A DNA stretch of 60,000 bases from Apostichopus japonicus (Eukaryota; Echinodermata; Holothuroidea; Aspidochirotida; Stichopodidae): contig NC_092564.1 in the NCBI RefSeq assembly GCF_037975245.1, positions 25,725,484 through 25,785,483 of the forward strand. The letters are read 5' to 3'. Each line of letters begins with the position of its first letter. Positions within the stretch are counted from its first letter, which is position 1. The notes beneath the pieces were generated by a model. The model was not told where the DNA came from, ran no database searches, and saw nothing but the letters and a program-made list of their open reading frames with translations. This document shows, in pieces, positions 13,701-25,300 of the stretch. The translations under genes were made by a program, and so were the position numbers.

Positions 13701-16347
13701 ATTGCAAGTTGTTGTTTCCATAACCTCCAAAAACAATTCCTTTGCCATACCTAATCCTGTTGCTACATCTACACTAACATATATGACATATGGAATAGCC
13801 ACACCTATTACCTAGTACATATCATGAATGCACTTCAACTAAAATATGTTAAACAATTCATTAGGATACATGATAAATATGTAAACTAGCTTTCACTATC
13901 AATAATTTCAACAAATGATTATTGAACTTTCTTCCCTTTTAATAGGGCAATCTTTTTTTTTCTTTCTTGGAACTTCATGGCACATATTGAATGCCCAAAT
14001 ACCCTGTAAATTTATTAATGCATAAAAATATATATAAGAATAATGAATAAATTATTCCTGCTTGCTGATTATCTCAACAAGTGATTAAAATAATTATACA
14101 TATATTGTTTATTATGAGGAGATGATCAGCCATATGATTATTCTCTGGGTGCTTTTATCATACACTTAATCAACTTCATCGAACTATGCATACATTATAT
14201 CAGGTCCACAGCTGTTGTAGCAGGCAAGCCAACACAGAGACAGGTGGGTGGCAGATGGGAATGAGTCAGCACAATTTCCAGTGTTTAACACATCCACCCC
14301 TGTCAGCACCATACCCCCACATTTACATCATGTCTAAAATTATTATTGGCAAGGGGATGGGCCATCAACCCCCCCCCCACACACACCCCCACCCCCTCCC
14401 ACATGCCTCACAGTATTGAGGACCCTGTGAACACAGATAGTAATATAGCATTTTTGTCACTTTAAATAATATTATAGTCAATGTAAGCTGCTAAAATTGT
14501 AGCATAAAAGTGGTACTCAATGCAATCCAATCTCCATGCTTCTGGTAAATAAGATGATATGTATCAATCCTTCAAAAAGGCCCAGATGATTTAATTAATG
14601 GTAGGAATGTTTAGAATTTTGTTTTTTATTCTCATTATGCAATCCAGAACCTTTGGGATGTAGAATGAGACTGGGGACTGGTAGACTGGAATGGGCCTGT
14701 CACCCAGAGTGTATACTGTAACTTAAGCACAGCAAGTGTGCATTTGTTATGAGGGGACAGGTAAGTGAAGTGAGCAGTACATTCACAAGATGTAAGTAGA
14801 ATACAACGCTGGTTTAGGCTTATTACTCTCACTATAACATGATAGTCTAGCACTTGTCATGCTAATATCTATATAAATAATTCAATAATAAATTAATAAA
14901 TAGCTCAAGACACAAAAGTGTTGTGCTTTGTGTGGAGACAGACAACTGAAGAACTTAATCATATTTCTCAACAGAGAGAACAGGCATGTTTACCCTCTGA
15001 AAAGATACAGGCAGCTCGGGCTTGATAGTTTCGATTCCAAGCATGACATTCTTCGCAAGGGTGAACTGGCATTGGCATACACCAGGGGGTTAAAAGCTGG
15101 GGGCACTGGGGACACGTGCCCCCCACTTTTTGGAAGCTTCCTACCCCCTTGGCCTACACACATACTTTCCTCAGAAGATACATTAAAAAGTTTGTCTACA
15201 GGCTTTTATTTTTTGTCTAAATATTGAGAAATATTTGACAACTTCTCACAAACCAGGGATCTTTTGAAACAGATAGACCTCATCAGGACCTTTTTTTTTA
15301 ACTTACACAAACCTAGGATTGGTACTGTTGTGTGAAGGTACTTTGATAAGCACCAAGGTCATGCTATCATATATTATGTATAATAGTTATGTATAGTAGT
15401 CATGCTATCATATATTATGAATAATAGTTATGTATAGTAGTCATGCTATCATATATTATGTATAATAGTTATGTATAGCAGTCATGCTATCATATATTAT
15501 GTATAATAGTTATGTATAGCAGTCATGCTATCATATATTATGTATAATAGTTATGTATAGTAGTCATTGCTATCATATATTATGTATCATAGTTATGTAT
15601 AGTAGTCATTGCTATCATATATTATGTATAATAGTTATGTTGTCAGGTCAAATGTTTTGTAAGCAGTCGTAAATAATCCTGTCTCTTGGAAGCTTATACC
15701 AACCAATGAGCAATTTCACACCTCTGCAGATCGAAAGATTATCAAAACAAAATGCTTCCCTTTGAACAAACTATCCACTTTATAGCATTTAGTTAAAATG
15801 ACCTGTTGAACATAACGGCACCATAATGACTTTGTGTACCTGTCTTGGCATTAAAGGAGCATAGTAAGTGACACACGCTAACAGAAATTAGTCTCTCAGT
15901 CTAAATCCTAGGAAAGAATGGAAAAAAAAACTATCTATACAATGCCTGACTGAATGAGACCTGAATCAAACTCCACCATCTTAACATGGATTTTCATGGA
16001 GAGTAGGGCAGTGTGCCTGTGATTACACGACTGATCAACATGGATTTTCATGGACAGTAGGGCAGTGTGCCTGTGCGTACACGACTGATCAACATGGATT
16101 TACATGGACAGTAGGGCAGTGTGCCTGTGATTACACGACTGATCAACATGGATTTTCATGGACAGTAGGGCAGTGTGCCTGTGCTTACACGACTGATGAA
16201 CATGGGTTTTAATGGACAGTAGGGCAGTGTGCCTGTGCTTACACAACTGATGAACATGGATTTACATGGACAGTAGGGCAGTGTGCCTTTGCTTACATGA
16301 CTGACCAAGATTTTACCAGAACTTTCTAAACCGTTTCGACTTCAGTC

Positions 16348-16378
<31 letters not shown>

Positions 16379-19300
16379 TACATTTCTTGCCAACATAAGT
16401 TGAATAGCAATGAACCTTATCACTTAATGCAGACCTGAAAAGTGCAAACTACATCAATTTTTCTGGGATAAAATTTCCAAACATTGTTTTTATACGTTGC
16501 TTTTTATGCCATTGTCTTGTATTAGTTGGATTCTGCCCAATTTTACCTAACTTTCCCCCTATTCGCTCTATCTTTCAGATGTTTAACATTGTAATCTATC
16601 TGTTTCTATCATGAAAGGCAGGTCGGCAGGTCAGCTTAATGACAATGACAATTCTTTCAAATGAAATTTTACTAGAAATGTCCTGAGGTGTTGAATATCG
16701 GCGATACTAATGATAAGTCCTTCCTAAAACTATGCAACAAACCCTTAAGGTACCAATTGTGCTGTCTTGTTCTTGCACAGTGGGAGACATTGCTATTTTG
16801 AGAATTCTAACAGCTGCTTTAAGGTTGGTATTCACATAAATCTAAAACTGAGGGAAAAAACTCTGCAAATGTCAAAAGTTCATACAATGGAATGATACTG
16901 CTTATCATGTAAACAAAACTTTCTGTAAACAGTAGAGAAACAACGCAGAGATATTTTTTGTAGTTAAATATGTTTTTTTACTTGTTTTCCCTTGCCAATA
17001 AATGCAAACAGTTGGATGAAAAAGGGGGCAGGGAAAGGAGGTTGGGAATGGGTAGAGGGTAGGGTAAAAGGGAGGGGGACACTTGATATAGAAGAATTTA
17101 AGAGAGCTATGATTTTTTTAAATCATTTCCATTCCTGTTGCAGCAGGGATTCTTCTGATAAGATAATAATATATAAATTCAAAATTGGCATTTTCTTGAA
17201 GAACATCTCATCCCAGTATCTAGATAAAAGAATATTTACACGTTTTGACATATTTTATATTGTACGCTGCTAATTGATGGCAGTTCCCTATCACTCTGTG
17301 GAGAATGGTACCCATTACTATTCAAATGAAGAAAGGGTAGACAATGGCACAATTGTTTTTTAACAATTAACTGCAGTTTATTGTCTAAAATTGTGCTACT
17401 ATTAAAGGCTATCATGTCTAGAATCCTCAGAGCTTTATCTCACCTACTGTAGAAATAGTACTTACCTCATGTAAAATTTTATATTTGAAAAAAAAATAAC
17501 TAAATTCTGCACTTATGAAATTAAACTTAATTATATCTTGGTAAATTTGTATTGTTTTGAATACTGATTATTATTGATTATTCATTGATTATTATTATTA
17601 TTAGCTGTAGGGTGGAAAGGGTGTACATAAAAAGTGTTTTATCATTTCAGATACAAAATGCGGCCAGCCACTTACATACAAAGTACCTGAGCTCCTTTGG
17701 AGGTCGTTGAGCATTTAAAGTCTCAATGTGTGTTTGTCAAATTTAAACTTCAACCTTTCAAGCTTACTGCCCTAAAAGCTCAGTAAAAATGACACCGTTT
17801 TATGCAATTTCATGTGAATATTTATTATTTTTATTGATTTATCTGTCGTTAAACATTTTGAGCTGAATAAAATTCACCAGATTTTTTAACGAGTCCGTAG
17901 AATCTACAAATTTCAATCAAAATTTTCAAGCCCCGCAAACATATCATGCGCAAATCTCTCTGTTTTTTTTACGACCGTTACGCATATATGGAACGCGAAA
18001 ATGGCAAACTTATTTCGTTGTCTAAACTAAGTATGTTGTTGTCTAAACTCAAGTTGTTGCTGCTGTTTTACCATGCTGTTGCTCAAACTCATGTTGATGT
18101 CTAAAATTCCGTTGTCTAAACTTACGTCATTGTCTAAACTTACGTTAAACTTAGCAACGAAATAAGTTTGCCCTTTTCGCGTTCCATACGCATATCTTAC
18201 TTTCACTTTCGTGGTTAGCCTGTGTTAGGTCTCTTGAATAGTATCTTTGATTCTTTCGGTCTTACCGATGTAGCTTGCGAAATTGTGTCATTTCCTTCCA
18301 TTGGGATGAATAAACAGATATTTTCAGACGTTTCCTCCATGGAATTGGGTAAAAAAAAGTGGACGATACGAGTACATATATAGGTTACATATTTGTTAAG
18401 ATGAGCATGATGATATGAGCGGTCGCAGTGATTTTACGGTAATTCGTTCGCGCCATAAGGGCAACAGAAAATCAATTTCTTTCTTTCAATTGCGACAGCT
18501 TTTCTCCAGTAAACCCACCTGGTCGGAGTGTATTTAGAGAATAAGAAACATTGAATCGGCTTCAGAAGTTTGTTTTCCGAAATTCATCGGCAAACACGTA
18601 TTGAGACTTTAAGATAGAGAAGGAACATAGAGGGCGACAGAGTAATTTATACTTACAGCTAGAGAGTCATGTGAGCAGAAAGCCAAGGCCAGTGATACAC
18701 TTATCAGCGATATGATAGAGGTAATGGTGAGAGCCATTATACATAACTGAGATTTCCCAAGGTGAAAAGGAATCGTCTGTTTGGAAGGTCCTTTAATTGA
18801 AACAGAGAAGAAAGAAAACAAAATTGTTATAACGTCAGACACTTGCAGCGAGAAAATTCCCAGTTTTCTACTGATAAACATTTGACAAATTATTGCTTGT
18901 ACCGTCATGAAAATTTCTAGACAATTATCAGAGCATGGTTGGTTTAGTGCATTTACTACTACTGCACTAATCTTTACTTGTCTCTACTAGCTACTATTAC
19001 ACAATTGCCAACCAGTATACCTAGTCTACAGGCTTTAAATGCGTAACATTGTAGCATGGCACACAATCAACTCACTTAAGGAGTCTACGTCAAGGCCTCC
19101 TTATTCCGACACTCCACCACTCCACTCCACTCCATACCACTCCACCACTCCGCCACTCCACAACTCCACCAGCTTAACCACTAGTTAATGCTGCACTGCA
19201 GTTACATTTTCAGATTATCATCATAATTGCTACTATGTATGATGATCTTTCTCAACAATCAGTTCCCAGCATTTTTCGAGAATCTGAATTTTTCTGCACG

Positions 19301-22300
19301 CTGTTAAATTCAGCTTTCAGAGCGGAACCAATTCAGTGTCGATCCAAAACCGGTAAGTTTTGAGAGACTGAAGTAACAGTGCAATCCCTATTCACCTTAC
19401 AATGACATATTAAGTACATTTTACTGCAAGAGATGTTTCCACAAATACTACGAGAGAAAAACACTTTTGAAACAGGTGCATACAAAAATAATAAGCGGGA
19501 AGAAAAGAGATAAACAGGTGAACTTCCTGGTACGTTTTACCCAACTTTTTGTCATTATTTAAATTCATCTTTTGTTGTGCTTCTCCCATACTGTGTGAGA
19601 CATATTTAGATATACTTATAAATTACACTGAAGACAGTCTAAGACCACAGACAGGAATAAACGATGATCTCTATATAACTTCACTTTTTGATTTACGATT
19701 TATTCATTTTTCCAATTTATAAAAGTATTATAAAACTAATGAAACTATTTTAGTTGTGACCACATCGTTATTTACGACAGACTATATAGAGTATGATATG
19801 AGAGAAAAGTCATCTGAACTGCATCATAGCACAAATTATATGTATATATATAAATATATGTATACAGTGGTGTCAAAAACCAATGGCTATATATATATAG
19901 TTACTTGCAAAATTATTATCAGATTAACTGCACACAATTTTCAACTAATTAACCTGAAAACAAGTACAATAATAATAATCAGCAATTATTTTTACGACAC
20001 TTACGTAAGCAACCACAAATGTGGGAGAAGCCCACAAGGGCTTATGGATTACAACTTACATGTCAGGTGGCTTCCAATTCAACATTGCTATTTGGAATCT
20101 TTTCAATTTTAATAGAAAGCCATTTCAGATCGTAGATTGCTCTTGGATGAAAAAACCCACCTTACTATGACCTGGCCGGGTATCGAACCCGGAACTTCCC
20201 TATTGCTAAGCTTCAATGCTTCAAATGCCACCGACTTTATACACTCGGCCACAGTAGCTTGTGTGCCTGTCATTTCGTGGACAATTTTACCAAACCTTCT
20301 TCGTATTACTGGAAATATGATTGCAACTGATGATAAAAACACCAACCTCTTCCAACTTCTCCCAACACCTTGCACCACAAGACGACTACTGAACAAGTGA
20401 ATTAAAACATTACTAGCTAAATAAACTGTATTGTCAGTCAAGTTTAGCATCCAAAAGCAAAATAGGATCTGTTATATTTTCAAAGTCAGCTCAAAATGGT
20501 CCTCACAGATATTTCCAGTTTTCATGATGTTAAAACACCCAAGGGATTATGAAAATTAATTTAAACATTAAAGAAAAGTTTGATCTTATATAATTAATCA
20601 CACAGAAGTCTCCAAAAAAAACAGCAGAAATTTATGATTTATCTTAAGTACAAAGTAATATAAAACATTACCACAGTAAGAGAGAGAAGATTTGAGTCGA
20701 ATCTACGGTTTAATAGCGATAACTATCACAAGCTGAAGATTCCTGTGAAGACAGTACATTGACTAGTGCTGAAAGGGTTTATAGTCATTGGGGTGTCGTA
20801 GTACCAGATTCAAAGTTCCAAACTGTTATTGACATTTTGTTAAAGCAACTCCTCAAGTTTGTACATCCAACAATTTACCGAAATGGGGTACTGACATTGA
20901 ATTACTTGGAATATTAAAAGTTACAATTGGTAAAAAAAGAGAAAAAAAGAGGTCTTTTCCTTGATGTTTGCATCAACTGAACGACGTTGATGAAGTTACG
21001 AATTAGTCGAGAGTTAATTAGCTAATTTTGTTATTGATTTGATTTATTTCACACCAAAATACAATGACACTACAAGACACCTTGATAATACAGGACACAT
21101 GGTGGTCTCTGTACACACAAAACAATAAAACAGTGACTACAGAGAAAACACTAAAATCCTAAAACAAACAAGACACTCAATTTCATTCACTTTCGACAAT
21201 TGTTTTTGTCACCCAAAAACTTTCCATAATTTAACAATTAATCACATGACAACTCCAAAAAATTCAAAACTATGGGATTTACTTTTCGATTTCTTGAAAA
21301 TTAACCCTGACCACATTGATTTGGAACATTACTGTATGGAATTTTAAGTAGTATCTTAAAATTTCACCCAAATGATACAAAATCCTACAGAAATTCAGTT
21401 CACTCTCACATTTGTGTTCACTTTCATATTTGCATTGTCTCACATTTGCATTCACTCTCACATTTACCTTCACTCTCACATTTGCGTTCACTCTCTCATT
21501 TGCGTTCACTCTCACATTGCGTTGACTCTCGCTTTTGCGTTGACACTCGCATTTGCGTTCACCCTCACATTTGTGTTCACTCTTATTTCTTTCCTCTTCT
21601 CTTTTACTATGAATCCATTCATTAATGTTCACATCAATCATCAATTTAAATAATTGAATTATCCATGTCAGCCCTTCTTTGTATAAAAAAACACCCAAAA
21701 GTCTGCAAAAGTTTTGCAGACTTTAATTGCATTCAGAGCTATGATTATACGTGCAGTGATAACTATGAATCTGAAACGGAAAGGAAAGCATCTCAAAATC
21801 TCTGACACCGTACAGTACTCCTTTAAGTTACAATCTGATCAGAAATTTGCAAATGGCCCCCCCCAAGGAGAATTCATGATAAGATAATAATCAATGCAAT
21901 ATACCAATAAAATGCAATTATCACCTCTCTATGGATTATTATTATCCATCTTATCAAATCATTTGTTATTAAAAGATAGCTCAGTCATAATGGAAGTTAC
22001 ACAATAGATTCTGGGATAACAAAAAGTGCTCAAAGCTTGGAACAGATTACAATTTAGTGACCTCATTTTCGGTGCCCGGGGTGTGAAGAATGTTAATCAC
22101 TGGGTAAAGTCTTTCTTATCATTCTATAACTTGATGCGAGCCAAAAAATAAGCTTCAATTTTAAGAGAAATTAATTTTTTTCTCAAAGAACGTTAACAAT
22201 AAATAACTGAACGGCATTAAAGTCGATCCTTGAACAGAACAGAATCGTTTTTTTTTTAGTTTTCAGTTCCAGGTGTATAAACTTCTCTCTGAGGATAAAC

Positions 22301-25300
22301 TTGACACAGGTAATTAGTTTAGTTTGGAATGTAATTACCGCAACTTGCCTTGAAGTTGTGTATCTAGAGCACTACAAACAGCTTACAGAATTGATCCATA
22401 TTCTCCAACAACATTTAAAGGCATTGAAGACTCGCCCCAAACTATGTGCTGCACTCTGAAAAAGTTAACTTTCCGTTGCTTGCAAGTGAAGTTTTCTTCT
22501 TGTCGCTACAAAATGCAGACAGTAATGAAACGTAATACCTAGTTATCTTTTATCTAGACCTGAGATGTCCATCACTTCTATGTACACTGTGTTGTGGGTA
22601 TTGACCACAGCTGTATGTATTGACTGTACACTAGTGTCTAATTACCGACGGTAGCAAGCTGTGTGTGTATTTTCTGGGATTGATGGTGGTGTCTAACACG
22701 TCTGTTACACCTCATTCGAAACTAGGTCAGATTACCAGCAAGAGAGGTTTCTTTGTGCGCGAATACTCACACCCTTTAAGCTAACCAGCCCAATAATAAC
22801 AATGCGCAAATTCTGTTGCTACAAATCTTCACTGAGTGTTCTCACTTTTGTGAAAAAAAATAAATAAACCAGTTAAAAAGCACAATCAAGCCAAACAAAA
22901 TTGACCAAAATTGACAAAATATATGAATAATAGGTAACAGTGAAATAGAGTTTCTCCTTGATAATCTAAAACCAGGATACAAATATACAAGAAATCAACT
23001 TTATACCTAGGTAGTTATAATAAACTATTACAGGTAAACTTTATTTACCAACAAACTGAATAACTTTAAAACTACTGTCACGAATACATGGACAGAGGAA
23101 AAAGCAACAACAATATGGCCTACTTAAACTAAAAGTAACTTCATTTCAAAAGTTCTTGTCACAAGAAAACAAGTATTTTATTTTGCAGCAACAAACACAA
23201 CAAAAACAACAGAAGAAATAATCAAATGAAAATAAGAAAGAGTTCTCAAACCTTTTCATGGACTTGAAATAATCTCCTTTTGGTTTACACCTCCAAACCC
23301 ACAAGAGTCAATCAAATTAACTAAATAGCAAGAAATACTTCTACAATCTCCTTTTCAGTGACATCATTCCCACAAGAAGTCAATTAAAAATATTTGTTAA
23401 TTGTGTCATTGGATTCCTTCCTACTTAAATAATTCCAATCAAGTAAAAACCAGATGTTAAAACACCTTAATAGATCAACTTAGAAGAAGAACTTCCAACA
23501 AATTCTTTCTCTGTCAGCTCTCACTGCTGGAGTACACTAGCATGCTTTCAAACTTGGAATAACTTCAATTCAACATTCTCCAGTTTGTGTAAGTAAGAAA
23601 ATAAACACACCAACGGTAAAGACCAAATACTGGTCACCTCACCAAAAGGTAACTTCTAAACTGCATTGCTTGTTGACTTGAAACAATGCAAGGTAGAAAC
23701 AACAATGACAGCCCTTATCTTTTTCTATAAACAATTCTCCTGCTGGAGTTAAGTGATACCAGTGGGTCATGAGGTCAAGCCAATGTTTTTTTCTCTTTGC
23801 AGGTGTGAACTGTGAAAACTACATTCCCATGGAACTATTCTTTTTTCTTCTTTTTTTCTACTGTTATGTAAACTGGCCATCTTTTTTATCCTTGCTGTTT
23901 ATTGTGCTTTGTATAGAATGCTTCCGTTTTTTATTGATCTTTTTTAAACATTTGCCTTTCAAGATATGATTATATAAGTCAACTTTTGTGTCACTAGGGT
24001 AGAACATTATAAAAAGAGTCAGATATGGTCAGTGAGTTTGGTTATAGGCAATTTTAGTTTTGAAAGCTGACAACTTTGTGACAATCTACTAAATCTTCCC
24101 AAGTACTGTTTCATTTTTATATTTTTGAGTGCAAGTGGGGGGTGGGGGTGGGGAGGGGAGATGGGGGAGCTTTACACAGGACAATATATAAATAAATCCA
24201 TGTCATAAAAGTGCCACTGTGCTTCCAAAATGACAAAGACAAATTACTAGTGGGGGGGCAAGAGCTAATCTGTGAGCTTCAATATGTGTATAACAAGGAG
24301 CCAATCTAAGGAAAAAATTACACAAGTTTTTAGCCAAAAAATACTATATTTATACAACTTAAAATTGTTCAATTCTTGTTAGACTAGAAGACATGGACCA
24401 CTCATCTCATGCTATTTGAAAGAGTTCCATGATCACTGCCAGTTTCATATTCTGATGAGATTAACTGGATCCTCCCAGCTTTCTTTGTAAAGCGCCTTGA
24501 GCAGTGACTTTTGTCTACTGATTTGGCCCTATATAAGTCTCATTCATTATTATTATTGCAATTGTGTAGTATTCCAAGCAAAGCTATAGGCTAAGCAAGC
24601 AATATTGGGAAGCTGGGAGTCTCGATTCTTGGTCTGCATGTCATACTTGCAACATGAGGAGGTATCTGTGGGGGAGGTGGGGGGGTGTACGAAGGATGGA
24701 GGGGTAACTCTTAGTGGAAGGTGTCACCCTCTCCTTTGGTAACATTTTCCTTTACTGATAATAATTAATATGCCAAATCTTGGCCAACTTCGTATCCCTA
24801 TACAAGCAGATAATTGCCCCATCTTATGAAGGCTACACTTCTTTTTTCTCTCACCTTTCTCAATACTTATGAGCTATTTGTAGTATCCTGCTAACTAGCT
24901 GGCCCAGCATGTGTTACTAAGCAGTTTGTAAAAACTGCATAAATTACCTACTGTAAAATCGAGTACATGCCCTGTGTTCTTTAAATCCATATTTGATATG
25001 ACTATCCAGCATAAGTTATGAGTCAATTTATCTCGATAAGGTTGCTGTCAAAATCACACAGTATCCGCACAAAATCATGAAAATTCCACACAATTAACAA
25101 TATTTCCAATACAACCTATTTATCGACTGGATCATCCATTTAACCAAATTTCCGACAGAATTAGTTATTCCACAACAACGAGTGTGTTAACATTACTTCA
25201 CAAGCCTTTTGAAAAGGCTACTTTCCTACACAGCTACACACCTCAATTCAAACCTGAACATAAATTCTCTTAAACTGCTATTGGACATTCCAATCAGAGT

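Larger units (their letters stand above)
9298..18656. other. Large M13 intron, mostly unique AT-rich sequence
   Basis: This 9.3-kb interval separates the transmembrane exon from the first ectodomain exon. Apart from the repeats listed separately (15084-15200, 15360-15645, 15984-16310, 16349-16378, 17988-18187) I see no supported feature. M13 enzymes usually have a short cysteine-containing segment between these two exons, so a small phase-0 exon could be hidden here. I checked several donor-like sites (near 11551, 17466 and 10084) and found no convincing exon. Confidence 0.5.

Noticed and set aside
20160-20262. Serine or leucine tRNA gene
   Set aside because: The B box is perfect but the acceptor stem does not pair and the A box is interrupted; the body and TTATT tail fit a SINE.
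21279-21698. 139-codon minus-strand frame rich in Glu/Lys/Asn
   Set aside because: The frame is open because it crosses an 18-bp repeat, a multiple of three. No other support.
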